A stretch of 64,000 nt of DNA from Eucalyptus grandis (GCF_016545825.1 NC_052617.1:4412001-4476000), one strand, 5' to 3'. Shown: positions 26,801 through 40,331, numbered from the stretch's first letter. A program made the numbers and translations. The notes: generated by a model from the sequence alone, not told the origin.

Positions 26801-29800
26801 ACAAGAAAATAAGCGCAGCAAGGAGGACAAAAAATTTGAAGATGCCACTGAGAAGCTATTTATTGGTTGAACATAAACCAGCTTGCTGCAGAAGATTGAG
26901 TTTGAGGACAAAATGAAAGACCCTTGAGACAACCTACAAACTCAACTTGCCCAGACATACTCGGATGTTTGTCTTGACATGGTTTAGAAAACGCTAGGAC
27001 CAAGGACAGCGACCGGTAAAATTAAATTTAAAGGGGTATGCACAAGAGAAAACTCAATCAGTTAAACATGCAACAGAGACCATGTCCTTGCATTGCACTT
27101 CTTCTTGGATGATTGTATGCATATGATGAAAGAATACTTGCAGTTAAGCATGCAACAGACGCCATGTCATTGCATTGCACTCTTTCTTATATGATTGTAT
27201 CCATATGATTGTATGCATATGATAAGACATATGTATCCCACGTAAGCCGAATGAGTTCTTTGTGCGCGAGTGTGTCAATATATGGCACTAGATCACGCAA
27301 CAGACATGTATTTCTTTTGCTACAAGAGAGAGTATATTATGAACAAGCTTCGATTGGCGAATTAAAAAAAGCAGAAAACCTTGTCTTGGATGCTATAGTT
27401 TACAAGCTACTTAAATAGTTTTACCATACTTTCATTAAAACTTTAGTAGTCCAAGCACTACTTTTAGTGAAAATAGGCCCCGAGTCATTTATAGTCTCGA
27501 GTAGACGGATTTTGTATGGATCCTCAAGAGTTGAAGTATCATTCATAAGAGGTTAGAAAGAAGTTGGGCTGCAGTTCTTAGTACTGATAGCAGTTTCAAA
27601 AGTTTTAGGGTGATGGAAATCAGTGGCTTTACGCACCCTTTGTGAACCCAAAGAGTTCGATTTCTATTCCTCCAGCATTAACCTCATTAGTTTTCTGTGT
27701 TTTTTTCCCTCCTTTTTAGGTATGTATTAAGCCCTCAGTAGGCGGACCTTCTATGCTTAGAAATCCCCAACATTAAGCTTTCAATATTGCACATTTGAAT
27801 AATCATTTTAATACACAAGTCGATTTAGCTTTGGTGAAACCTACGCTTTGGATATTGAGAAGCTAAAGGAAAGGACAACGAGGTGGTGATGGTCAAGTAC
27901 TCAGCAATGCGCCCAAAGTGGACAAGCTAAAGCATTATTGTAGGGTCTTCCCAAGTATCTTTTCAAGGTTACACACCAGAAGATATCACTTAAGAAAGGA
28001 CTACCCTCGGCGCCTGGGGGACTTTCCCATCATCAGTGGCGCGTCATTGGTGAGGTCATGGTTAAGCTTTAGGATTGGCAATATTCGACAAGATCAATTT
28101 TCATAACACGCACTTAAGTGTGTTCGGATCAAGATTAAACACATTCTGACAAAAACGGATTGCACCTTTTTAACCCATTTATAAACGAATATTAGACTTG
28201 CCTCATGTGGGTTGACCTATTTTTAACCAGGTCGACATATTTAGACAAGTTCAACTATATTGACTAACATGTTATTAATGTTGATATGATCGATTCAAAT
28301 CCGTTTAGACACACTTATACATGTTTGAAAACATTTTTAGAAGTTTATATGTGAGGGTTCATGTCTCAAACATTATAAACATGCCATGTAACTCACTTAA
28401 TAAACATGTAATGTTATGATATCAGGGTCGTGCCACGATTACTTAACATGTCATATATTTGAGTTTGATGTAAACTCCAGACCATATGATGATAACCCAA
28501 AATAAACACACGGATTGCCACCCATGCAGACCCTAGGATCATCCATGACCTCATTATATAGGCCAGCAAGAGCAACAGCAATACTGAGCTCTCTTCTACA
28601 GGACCATAATTAGGCCATGATTAAGGTAAGATTTCTCTCTCCGTCCTTTGTCCAGCTTTCCTGGATGAAATAAGTTTATCTCTGAAAGTGAGACAGAAAA
28701 TGAAGGAAACGCTTCACTTTTTTTTTTTTTTTTTTAGATACACACGCACCTCTAGGTGACTGGAGCTAGATCTTTTTCCCCTTCTTGTTCAGTGGGTATA
28801 TTCTTACTGTGTGTTGTATGCCCCCACATAAGATACCATGTGGTTGTGATTTTTCAAGACCTAGGACCCCGTCTCCTCACATCTCAAAAGCGATCTATGA
28901 AATCATTCGGTCCGATGAAATGATAACTCAAAGTTCCTCCAAAACTTTCCAGTGTACAAATACGTGTGTGTACTCGCTTATATGGTCGTGTGTATGAATG
29001 TATGTATTAGTGACACCCGTCATGGGAGGATTTAAGTTACATTATCACGCCACCGGATCGAAGGAAAAATCCTTCCAGAGTGAGAGACAAAGTACTCTTC
29101 AACGGTTTCCTGGGTTTATACACTGAAAGACTGGTTTAGCAACGAGTGGCTGAAATCAATCACAACCCTAATTAAGCGTGTGTGGGTCGATGAAGAAGAA
29201 GAAAAAGAAGAAGACGAGGCCAGAAAACCAGAATACCAAAGTGGGTAACTTTGACGACTCAGCGAGAAAGAGATAAGCCAAATTTTCGGGAAAAAAAACT
29301 GTAGAATCTACACCCTAGAGATCTATCAGCATTAGTAAGACAAATAAGTGAGACAAGATCGCATCCTCGTATGGCATCATTCCTTTGAGGAGAAGCGAAA
29401 TAGTTAAAATACATATATTTGAGGTACATATTTTATTAGCCGGTATATTATACGAGGTGTGGGAGAGACGCATGCATCACCGCTGACACTTCAGCCCGAG
29501 AGGAGATCTTAGCTCTTGATTCTTTCGGTTTTTAGTACTCTCATGATTTGCCTCCTGATTTTATTTCATAGTCATCGTGATTCATGAGCGTCCTCTCTCT
29601 CTCTCTCTCTCTCTCAAGCACACGCACAGGATACGCTTAGACAAACGAGGAAAGACACACAAACACTCAACCTTTGACGGTCAAAATGTCAAGTGAAGAA
29701 GTCAAAATAGAGAGAGAAACCAGAAGGAACGACAAAGAAAAGGGAAAGGAAAGGACAGTAACACAGATCACATACCTGGAGCTGGAGTACTCAAAGAGCT

Positions 29801-29957
29801 TGCCGGTAGCCGAGAAAATGACGACAGCGACCTCGGCATCGCACAGGACCGACAGCTCTCCGGCTTTCTTGAAAAGCCCTCGTCTCCTCTTAGAAAACGT
29901 CACCTGCCTCGCCGTCACATTGTCTATCTTCTTGATCTTGATCTTCTCTCTCGCCAT
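20855..29957 (-). CDS. AGL24/SVP-like: SVP/AGL24-type MIKC MADS-box transcription factor
   Basis: A DNA-binding regulator of flowering time and meristem identity (StMADS11 clade) that binds CArG boxes as dimers in the nucleus. Coding exons: 29957-29776, 22310-22232, 22072-22011, 21920-21821, 21725-21684, 21157-21116, 21016-20855. The product is 222 aa with all phases consistent, and the 62/100/42/42 bp internal exons are typical of MIKC genes. Residues 1-60 form the MADS domain ([20 protein letters not shown] start). The I region contains [18 protein letters not shown]. The K-box runs through [20 protein letters not shown], and the C terminus ends SDTSLKLG. Gene neighbours (CER2-like and AP4M) argue for AGL24 rather than SVP. 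Intron 1 is 7,465 bp, unusually long for this family, and holds repeats and a possible retroelement remnant. Confidence 0.95.
26560..27058. mobile_element. Possible LTR-retrotransposon remnant in intron 1
   Basis: At 26574-26586 the sequence GGGTATCAAAGCTGG resembles the plant primer-binding site TGGTATCAGAGC (initiator tRNA-Met) and follows TTCTAACA, a plausible LTR end. No gag or pol domain is readable downstream and no paired LTR was found. This is at best a decayed fragment. Confidence 0.3.
27059..27222. repeat. 82-bp tandem repeat, two units
   Basis: Unit 1 (27059-27140) and unit 2 (from 27141) both begin CAGTTAA(A/G)CATGCAACAGA, then run through CCATGTC.TTGCATTGCAC and a tail with repeated GATTGTATGCATATGAT. 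The units differ at scattered positions. Confidence 0.75.
29593..29615. repeat. (CT)n microsatellite
   Basis: A pure CT run in the 5' part of intron 1, about 160 bp below the MADS-domain exon. Confidence 0.9.
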
Positions 29958-29978
29958 ATTCCTTGTCCTCCTTCTTCA

Positions 29979-30309
29979 CTGTAAACCCAAGAGCGAGAAA
30001 AAGAAGGAAACTTTATCAAGAGCCGAACCATGAAAACCACACATTGTCTCGACGTACACTGAACATAAATAGGAAAATTGTACAGAATAGTAATGGCAAG
30101 TGGGGATTGATTCTGTGTGGAGGAGATCTTGCAGAAACACAAACCCTAGACCAAAAAGAGAAGTAACCAGAAAAGGAAAACCAGATCCATTTCCAAAAAC
30201 AACCCAGAAAACCCACCAAACAGTGACGAGCCTCAAAAGAGAAAGCAAACCAAACTGCAAGATGAGGAAACACAGCTGGGGTTTTTCCCTAGTCTGGCTT
30301 ATTTTTTAC
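29979..30309 (-). other. Predicted 5'-UTR intron of the MADS gene
   Basis: On the minus strand a donor (CAAG|GTAAAA, exon edge at 30310) and an acceptor (GGGTTTACAG|TGAAG, next exon from 29978) bound 331 bp just upstream of the ATG. If used, the first exon is non-coding and contains the CT run at 30382-30398. A leader intron at this place is plausible for this clade but is inferred here from splice signals only. Confidence 0.55.
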
Positions 30310-30467
30310 CTTGCTTGCAGACGCGGCCTCAGGTGATGACCGATCAAAAGCCACGCACAGACACCCGTCCGAGAAAGAACTGAGAGAGAGAGAGAGAGCG
30401 AGAGCCAGGAGAGGGGAGGGGGGGACAGGTAAGAAAGAGAAAGGGAGGAGAAAGGATGGGGCTTCCC

Positions 30468-30473
30468 TTTATA
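30468..30473 (-). promoter_or_regulatory. TATA box of the MADS gene
   Basis: GCTATAAAGGG on the minus strand lies about 70-90 bp above the CT-rich leader at 30382-30398. This places the likely transcription start near 30440 and agrees with the predicted non-coding first exon. Confidence 0.55.
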
Positions 30474-33248
30474 GCTAAACAGGGCTTCTTTTTATTATCA
30501 CCAGTTTTTCAACATTTTGCCTAAAAAAGCAAGGAAATATCTGCGCCGTTGGAGGGCTTCAAGGAGGCGATATGGAATGTGCATCCAAGCCTCTCCCTAC
30601 TCCTACACTAGGGCGAGTCACTTTCTGTTGTCTCTCTCTCTCTCCCTCTCTTTTCTGGTCTCCATTTTCTTTTATGTTCTTTTCTTGCAAACCCCAAAAA
30701 AGAAAGAAGGGGAAAATACTGTTCCTTCCTGACAGTGAAGGGGGGTTAAGGTTTATATCTCCGATTATTAAACTTCAATAGGGTTTCAGGTTTCGTTTCT
30801 TTTTATGTACACAGTTCAGGAGTCCAGGCTTCCGTACATGTGGAGCCATACCTTCCCATCACATTCGCAGTAGGGCGATGATTATCCCTTCTCTCGCTCT
30901 CTCTCTCTCTCTCTCTGGCTCGTGATATTTGCTAGTGATGTCTTGGCCAACCCCGTCTCCCCAGTCGCCTTCTCCTCGTCAATTCACCGCGGTATTTTTC
31001 GAGCCTGAGCGAGCGATCTCCACTGGATTCTCCATTTTCTTAGGGAAAAGTTAGAATCCACTGTGTACCGCCCTAATAACTGATTAGGTAGGCAATTAAT
31101 GTAGTTGTCCTGAATGTAACTCCTTGGCTGGCCACGTCAGCATGTGCAGAACTTTACCATGTCATTGCGCATCTGAGAGTGCTTGATCGTAAGCATTTCA
31201 CCACGCCATGCCGTATGAATATGGGATTTATAGTATATTATTACCTTAATATATGAATTTAAAATTTTAACACGATTAACAATAATTTCACATAAATGAT
31301 CATTGACTATATTTTCAATATTATCTTAAACTCAAGTCCAATTTACACAAGGGAGGATAATAGTTTAAATATTTTGGTTGAACTTTCTAAGGTGAGCACG
31401 ATATTTTATTTTCTTCTACATGATAAATCACAATTTCTCATTTGGAAAGCCCTCTTAAAATTATTCATGAGATTTTCATCTAAGATAGTACGTACTGATT
31501 ATCATCAATTTCTGGAGGCCATGCATACAGAGATTTTCTGTAGATAAGAATGCCACCTCAGGGCCTACTTTGTCTTATTTTTATTGGTTCGTATCGTATC
31601 AAGGTAATCGTTATTGGGATTTATTAACTTTTATTCTTATAGTAATTTTAGCTCCAATAGCTTTTCTTTTTAGTACGATAAATCTTCATCTCCCAATCTC
31701 TTCCGTGAACACTTCACTGTCGCCATGAGCCCATGACCAGATAACTACCCGGAACTCTAAAAACCTAGATTTAGATTAAAGCGAGCCCTGATAAAGTTCG
31801 GGGATGTAGCTAGCAAGAAGTTTTTTCATCGATTCTCTTCAAGGTGAAACCTTTGCTTTTTAGGTCGTTTTCGATGCTTAAAAACTTAAGTATGTTGAGA
31901 ATCTTGCCTACTGGGAGCTGATTATGGGGTGTTTCCTTCAAGGGGGTTAGAGCAAAGGAAGAACTTTCACAGGGCATCTTTGCCTGAAGTTTGCCTGATC
32001 ACCATGCTTGCTCGTGAAAGATTCTGTGAGATTTGACAAGCGAAAACAGAGAGGAGAAAAGAAGTGGAAAGAGAAACGAGCATGAACTGTATATTCTGCG
32101 TTAGCTTCACGACATCCATGATAGGAATAGGTGAATATTCGGGGTACCTGTGAATAGAGCTCGTCTAATTACCAATTTTAGCGCTGGTTTGTATGACAGA
32201 AGTAGGCCGTAAAGGCCAAGTATAACAAGTTTATTTGATTTTTAGCTTCTAAATTGCGTAGTTGGTGGATATTAACTTAGCAAGATTGAACGACAGATCC
32301 TATAACTTTTGCAATGCAGCCCCGAATTATCCTAATTATCAATGCATAGAATTCTTTAAAGTAGTCGATCTTCTAGCACTTCCCTACAGATTTGACCATG
32401 CGTATGTAATTAAGAGGTGAATTTATGCCATTTGTATGCTTAACGATACCACGAGAGTCATGTCGTTGCAGCCTTGCATGCGCGAAGCACGGTAAATAAA
32501 CGATTTTTCTAAGGGGAGAAAGAATCCATCTTGCTAAGAAATCCTGTCATAATTATTACCGGTTCATTTGCATGATATAGTTCTAAACATGTAGCGTGCT
32601 TTAAAAGGTGGAAGCACACAGCATAAATCCAAATACCTCTGAATCAGTTGAACTCACCCTTACTTTGGATACCCTTTAGCATCAACAGGTTCATCTCTAG
32701 AGATGAACGCCCTGGAGACACCCTTAAGCTGGTCCCATCTGACTTTTAATAAATTAATTACTTTTTTCAAAATTTGAAAAGAGTCACGAGTGTTTTTTTA
32801 TTTAGCAAAGATAAAATGAGTAGTGCGTCTGTTTCAATGGTAGAAGTTTCTGCAAATCAATTTTTCATGCTTTCAAATTTTTTTTTTTCGCTGATAATGG
32901 TTAATCAATGAAAAAAACATTTACGGTCAAATAAAATGCTTACATTTAAAATTAGGAAAACGATCTAAAAAAAGGAGATAATTTTCCCAGGCATAACTTG
33001 TATCTCAATAGACACTCACTTCTTCACCCTCTTTATTCCAAATGAGATTCAAATATCCAAAAGCATTTTCAACGTACCACTTAATGAATAAAAATTAATT
33101 GTTTTCCTTAATAATGATAAGCATGAAAAGTATAAATTTTCATCATGAAAAATTACACAAAACAAGCACCTTGGCACTCTTTCCTCGCAAGATCAAATTG
33201 ATCCCACATTTACTTTCTATGTGTCTTTCGAGAGAGGGACATTGAAAT
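30474..33248. other. MADS gene upstream region, no gene seen
   Basis: AT-rich sequence with a (CT)n tract at about 30895-30915. No frame of coding character was recognised. Distal promoter elements could lie here. Confidence 0.5.
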
Positions 33249-33558
33249 AGGGAAAATGACTCAAATGGTTCATGAAATTTGACTTAATATACAATATAGT
33301 CCAAGAACTTATAATTTATTAAATGAGGTCCATGAACTTTAGCTCAATATGTATGTGATTTTCAAACTTTTAATTTATTCAGTATAATCCATAGATTTTT
33401 AGTACACTTTTAAGTCGATCATTAATTTATATGAAAATGTTTAATGTTACTAATTTGAATATGTACTAAAAGTTTAAGGATCATATTGAATAAATTAAAA
33501 GTTCATGAACCACATTACACATTGAGTAAAAGTTCATGGACTATTTGAATTATTATCA
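33249..33558. repeat. AT-rich hairpin element, family 1 (third copy)
   Basis: The left arm ACTCAAATGGTTCATGAAAT pairs with the reverse complement of the right arm (TTCAAATAGTCCATGAACTT), and the match continues towards the centre. It is the clearest copy of the family also seen at 14461 and 17573. Confidence 0.65.
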
Positions 33559-35219
33559 TATAAGTTGGGTAGGAGAGACACATCCGACTCCGATCCACGA
33601 TATTGCATGGCCGAGATTGCATGATTTGAGCTTTGGACACTTGGTCTTCCATCAACCGACGGAGTAAAGTTATCTAAGTGGAAATGGACCTGACAAAAGC
33701 CAGTGTGTTCGAAAGCGAAACCCGCTAATTAAAACGCGCATCTGTTTTCCTTCTTTACATGAGACAGAGGGCAGGTGCGTTGCGTGCGAAGAAAGACAGA
33801 GGAGAGTTCCTATTCAAATTAGGTAGACAATCCACATCAATAACCACATGCCACGGCAGTCTGAGCATCAACTAGATTTCACAAGTGCTGCTAAATGGAC
33901 ATATAGGCGTTTGCACGTGCATCCTACTTAGAAGAAAAATTGTTGACTAATCTCCAAACTTGCATGAAATGATCTAGGAGCCGGTGAGAAAACAATAATT
34001 TCAATCAATTTGGAAAACATATTCATAATAAGGTTAGCTAAGAAGAAACTAACCGACCATACATAGTCCAAAATCATAACAAAAATCAGACAAATTAGAA
34101 AAGCAGGACACAATCATGCTAGCTTTATATAAATTTAAACATTTTCGAGTATATGTCTTTCGTGCATTTAGAAGATAAACTCCATCAATTTCGTATATTA
34201 TACTTTTCGATTTACGTAAAACTCACACTGCCATTAACATAAGATGTGGGTTGATCTTCCTTGTACCAAATGCCCTTTTTATGGATTTATATTTTGCACT
34301 CGAATGCATTATAATTTCCTATCAATGAATTATAAAAAACTTAAATTTGTTTAACATTGTAGATATCGGTTCTTAGCATAGGATACGGTTGTAAATTACG
34401 AATGATGATTTTCTTAATATGTCAAGGCGAATTATGCATGATGCATTCATAATGTAGACGTTACTCTATTATTGATTAACATATAGTATTTCGCACACAT
34501 CATGAAGGTACGAAAACTTATAAACCTCATTTATAGAAATTCAATGTAATTACTCCATGACAGTCAACGGAAATAAAACCAACAATTAGCGTGCGAGGAC
34601 AGGCACCAACCTAACTAGTTAAAAGAGAAAATTACGTTTTTTTAACAAAACGTTAATGAGTTTATAAGGGCATAGATTGTCCAATCAATTAAGGGCATTT
34701 ACATTTCTCAATGGATTAACGGATCTCGTGTCATGCACAATTGGTGCTATAAAAATTAAATTATCATAAATTAAGTACACTTAACATTCTCCCGAGCGCG
34801 CGTATTAACAATACCCAAAAGATGAAAGAAAAGTGCTTTATCAGGACTTGAACTGGTGGAAAAGCTCTCTTCTCCACGTGCAAATGCAGCACAAAGAGGA
34901 AGCATCTACACTGCCTTTCAATTCAAGGGGGTCTTATGTATGCGTGTAAAATCATTTCACAAAGGTTTTAATCATTACCAACATGATCCGGAATTCCAGG
35001 CATTCTTCCGAGCTTTTTTCTGGGTATAATGTAAAAGAAGCTCTTTCTATTAGGATTTGAAGTAGAATGCGAAAGTTTCAAATTCTCACTTGTCAGAAAA
35101 ATTGAAACTATAAAGGGTATGAGCTGCTCTGGGAATATAAGGCAAGCTATACCTAAATGTCACAGTTAATCATGTTCACTAACTATTGGCAAAGAAAAAA
35201 AGAGAATGGAAAATATTTA

Positions 35220-35258
<39 letters not shown>

Positions 35259-35669
35259 AATATCAATATAGAGTCGAGAATCCTTAAGCAACCTGCTAAT
35301 CTAGAGCCTCCTGTAGTCGTACCACACACAACGAGTAATTACTAGCAATATAAGTTCAGCTCAAGAGAAAGTACAAATATGGTGATTTGAACCTTATCTT
35401 AAGCGAGAAGGTAAAATACAATTATCACCTGGGCAACCTGGTGGGACCACTAGAAAAACCCTTTATATTGAATATCCCTCCGCACTTGCAAATCCAAATA
35501 AAAAATTGCATCGAAAAATGCACATGTGCTTGAATAACAACAAATCGGCGCATGGAGTAGTAAAATACAATTCAGATACCGCAATAAATTTTCCATATAC
35601 GAGTGTTGTTTATCGCAACACGTAGTTCACTATTAATGATGAGAAAAATTATTCAGAAAGTGCAAAGCA
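33559..35669. other. AT-rich intergenic sequence, (TA)n and poly-T
   Basis: Contains a (TA)n run followed by a T-run at 35217-35258. Short frames such as 33928-34113 (-) show no recognisable product. Nothing else stands out. Confidence 0.5.
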
Positions 35670-36345
35670 TATTACACTTTTGTTAATTCATACATAAATC
35701 TTTTAATTTTATCAATTAAGTTTTAAATATTTGTATACTTTACCAATTTAGTCAATCTTATCAATTTTAGTCAGAAATCATTAACGTGTATGGCAATTAT
35801 CCTACATGATATAATCAACATTGACGCGTATAATTTTTAATAATATTTTGATATATTCTTTATTTTCTTTCTCTTTTCCTTCTTCATTGTTTTCTTATTG
35901 TGTCCTATGGGTCACCAAGCTCTCGCTAGCCACTAGGCAAGAGCATCATAGCCCTTGCTTGACCTTGCCCAAATTTGGGCAAGGCCGTCATAGCCATAGA
36001 CAACTAACCTCACCTACATCTAGACAAGGTTGCCTTGCCCATAGCCAATGAGATCACAATGGTTTGGGCAAGCCAACCCCGTCTAGGTCTGGATGAGGCC
36101 AGTGAGAGTGAGATTGGCCTTGCCCATGGCCGGCAAGTACTCATCCAGTCCTGTCGATCATAGCAAGAAAATAACAAAGAAGGAAAATAGAAAGAAAAGA
36201 AAAAATAGAAAATTATTAAAAAAATATTAAATATTTTCTCCATGATGATCAAATAGGCTGAATGGACTCAATTAGCAATGCGTAAAAATATTTAAGAATT
36301 AATTGATAAAATAAAAAAAAAATTGAATTGATTAAAGTGTAATAA
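35670..36345. mobile_element. Long-TIR (Mutator-like) non-autonomous element
   Basis: The left end TATTACACTTTTGTTAATTC and the reverse complement of the right end (TATTACACTTTAATCAATTC) start a TIR that continues imperfectly for about 80 bp (TTTATCAATTAA..TTAAATATTT). Long TIRs suggest a Mutator-like origin. The core (about 35905-36150) is GC-rich, repeats variants of TTGCCCAAATTTGGGCAAGG, and lies between CT-rich and GA-rich tracts, as in the elements at 9, 16587 and 49803. No transposase; no certain target duplication. Confidence 0.6.
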
Positions 36346-39300
36346 ATTTTTGATTTTTTTGACATTTTTTTCATTGATGATGTGTGAAATATGCATGCTT
36401 GTGGGTTGCCGAAAAATACTTCACTGCTTACAAACTGCACATCAAAAGAAAGGGAAGTCTTCTAGGCATTTGCCAAGACCTTCCAAAGCTAAAGTCGATA
36501 CACATGCGTCCATGAATCAAAGAGAGGAGGAGAGTCGTGAGTTTTATAAAAGGATAGAGCATGCCTCATTTAAGATACATGCCTAACTATATTATATGTA
36601 GGGATGCAATAAACGTGGCCGATGGGTCTCACGATGGCCCTACTGTTTGTAAAGTGGGACATGTCTCAAATTTATCCACCTTTATAGCCCTATTCATAAA
36701 TTAAAAGTTTGGCCACATCAAACCCTGAAAAAATGGCTTATAGTAATTATATAAGAAATGAATTTCTGAGTTAGAAGCACGATACAAGTTTTTGAATCCA
36801 TATTACTAGGTTAAGATGCAAATCACATTCTGATTTCGTTCAAGCGTTAAGTAATTAAGGACAAATGATTGTGCACTCAACTTCGAGATGGCATCATAAT
36901 CAAATGTTTAGAGTTCCTCACGTGCCATTTTATTTGACGGTTCAAACTTTAAGAATGAACAGTTCAAGCGATGAAGGACATGACTCAAATAATCTCATAA
37001 TTGGGGTACTCACCCAATCTAAGATGGTGTCTAATCTGCGTGCGGTTAGCTGATGTGCTAAAGTAGAGTTCAAGTCCAGAAAAAAAGCGTATTATTTTTG
37101 TCTTATTATGATATTTAAATATTACATCGTCCATCTATTAAATAGTTTAAACTTTCAAAACAATTATTATTGGATTCACAAATCTTTCATTAGTTCAAAC
37201 TTTTAGAACAATTATTAGCAAATTCACAAATCTCACATGATATCAAAGCAAAAGATTCCAAATACAAATTTTTTATGGCTTCTATTTTCCTGTATTTTAG
37301 GCTGAAGTTCAGATCACCTTTTAACTTAGAATATGTAACGGTAGAAAATCTATCTTAAAAGGCATTCGATGCGCCGAAGCACTGGAAAAGGTGTCGTCAG
37401 CGTTTAAAGGAGGAAACCGAAACGAGTGAAGGTGGTCCTGTCGCGGCTCACTTCTTGGTTTGAGTTCAATAAACGTTGATTGGGCACATTTTTCTTGGTT
37501 CGACACAAATGAAGGAAACAAAGCACCACGAGGACGAAAGAAAAGATGTGGCCGAGATGCTACCACGCATAGGCTTTCCATTTAAATATGGTGGATTGGA
37601 TGCATTTCTAGATATGTCATAGATGTCGCCTAAAGGAAGGCCTCGTTTTTCTTCCAAACTCTGGATATCGATTCGCTCAAAGTACTTCCTCGTTTTTCCT
37701 TTCCTTGATTCCCCTTTTGCTTTTCAGAGTTGAGGGGGGAAAAATAAAGGCGCTCTTCGAAGTCGCCTGAAGTTTTCTTATGGTTGGTATTTGTCATATT
37801 AGATAGAAGCTATGATTTCGATATTTTACTTTTCAAATGTATTATCGGGAATCAAGACGTTTTCAACCTTAAGTCCCCGACTTCTGAAAATCGATAACTT
37901 GAAAGTTTTAATTTACATACAAGTCTCGTTAACGAATGCCTAACATACCTAATATGAAATACTAATTAATTCTAAATTGGGAAAAGGATGGATTGACGCT
38001 TGGATTTGAATGCAAATTTTCAAACCGAAGGTAGGACCAAATTGTCAAGCGATGTTCTTCCATTATAAATAGAGGTAGAGGTAGGACTAGAACGACCATC
38101 TTTTCAATATGTACAAGCCTACAACTAGAAAGGTTGCTTCAAGTTGGCTTAATCTCAATTAATTTATACCAAGCTACCTTTGCACTCTTGTTTCAAACCA
38201 AATTCCGAGCCTAAATAGCAATGCATCCGCCATTTTTTGTGCCAATCAAGAAAAATAGTACCACAAATGTTGTAGATCGAAAGCCAATCAGACCATCAAA
38301 ACGAGCATGAGGTCATTTCCAATCACAATTCTTTTATGTGGTCTCACACTACCGTCACGAAAAGCGCAAAACTTTGAATCATAGAAGTCGATCCATGAAG
38401 ATTCTCCCTTATCTTATGTGCAATTCCCCTCTTTTGGTACACATTAAGTATCTTATCAGATGAACATTTCTCAAAGTTTATCTTGTAAAACATACGTCAT
38501 TTGATAGCTACTTCAAGGATCTAGCATATAGGAAGTGGCATTGATAGCCTTGATACTCCAAACCGAACTACATCAACATCATTTTTTGTTGATGTCCTTT
38601 GGAAATTTTTATTTTTATTTAAAAAAGAAGAAGAAGAAGATACTTTCATAATGAAGAAAATCTCACCTGTTTGCTATTCCTTTGACCCTTTCATTAAGAA
38701 GGTCCTTTTTCCTCCTAGCTGTTTGAATGCAGCGAACTAAATTTCATCTGAATACTAGACTAGCATGTAATTGCGCTTCGCTTGCAGAATAAAAGCTATT
38801 TTTGAAATGAAAGGGAAACTAAATGTTTTAGGCAAAACAGCACTTTCCGCTTCTTCTTTGGCTATTAAGTGAAAAGATAGTGATGGAAAGGATAAGATTA
38901 ACTGGCAAAATTAAACAAAAAAATTTAGTATAAAGAAAAACGTTACATGAGTTGGATATTACAAAATATAACGACAACAATGAAAGGACGCCTTTAAGGG
39001 GTGACAGGTGTCGTCTCTCAAAACCTTCCACTAAGGGAATTGTAAAGAGCAGCGTCCGAATATATTTTTTTTGAAAAATATAGTTTTAAATTATTATTTT
39101 TTACGAAATAAACGAATGAAGCTTTATCGAATAAAGTTGGGAACTGCATATTAATTGCGTAGTTGTCCCGGAAAGCGACCTCTTAGTTCATGTCAACATT
39201 CGTCAATCACAAAAAATACAAAATAAGAAAAGAAACCAAGGAAAAAGAAAGTTGCTCCTCGAGAATATCGGCCCCGGTGCTGGTCAACGCACCCCCCCCT

Positions 39301-40331
39301 TTTTTCCCAGGGAAAGAAGGAATCTCAAATTTCTCCAAAAGTTGGAAACAAGATAATAGGGGAAAGAAAAAAAGTAGCAATTAAACATCTAGGGCTGCCA
39401 AGCCAATGGCCAAAAGGCAAGAAAACTGCATGGTTGCATCCGATATTCCCCATTCATTTTCAGTTTGAAAGCATGCTGTCGGCAAGAAGAATAATACGCC
39501 ATACTAAAATTCCCCACAGATATGCCGCCTATTATTTTTTATGAGAGGGGAATTTTATTTTTTATTTTCTGCCATTTTAAATATTTATTTATTTATTTCA
39601 CACATTGTTAAGCGTGTCGATGAATTATCACCAGCATCAAATTAATTTGCTTCTGCGTACTAAATGGTTTGAGCTAAAGACATTTCTCTATTGTCCTGTT
39701 GGTCCATTTTTTGTTCTTTTCTATACAAGGTATAACTATAGCCTATTTTAATAGTATCTCGAAGCAATAAACCGATCTTGATAAGAGGAGGGTTTACCAA
39801 CCCCGAGCAAATCAAGGCATGCCTCAGGTGCTCCGGCAGTCAATCACGAAGCACCAAGTCCGAACCTCGGAAGAAGCTTATAATCCGACGTGGGGAGACA
39901 AGCAAATTCCAAATAAATTAGGGGAGAAACAATGAAGTAAGAAAATGAGAAGGGAAACCGGGAAGCATATTTTGCTATATATAGCCATGGACTCCCCACC
40001 CACGTTCTTCAGATCCCCAGTCATCTTTTTTACTAGTTTTAGAGAGGGGGAGGGCTGAGTCATCGTCCATGCGAAAGCGCACTAGTATAGCCCTTAGAAT
40101 ATGTTCCTGGATAGGCCATTTTGGAATTAATTTATTCCCCCCTTTAGGAGAATGGGACTTTTGAACAGCACTTCCTGTTCTTGTTCTCTCTTTTGTGCCA
40201 ACTTGATCGTTGTCCGAGGCGCAAGTACAGCGTATTGGGTCATTAGCAAAGTGAAATGGAACATTGAAGAAGTCCTCATTCTCCAAGGCACAAGCGCCAT
40301 GTTTTTTAACAAGGGGTTTGCAGCATTTTGA

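Larger units (their letters stand above)
22311..29775 (-). other. Giant intron 1 of the MADS gene
   Basis: This intron separates the MADS-domain exon from the I/K exons, the position where MIKC genes often carry regulatory sequence. It holds a 26-bp direct repeat (about 23450-23502), an 82-bp tandem repeat (27059-27222), a possible LTR-retroelement remnant near 26.5-27.0 kb and a (CT)n tract at 29593-29615. No internal gene was recognised; the plus-strand frames at 24659-24931 and 27209-27418 match nothing I know. Confidence 0.8.
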
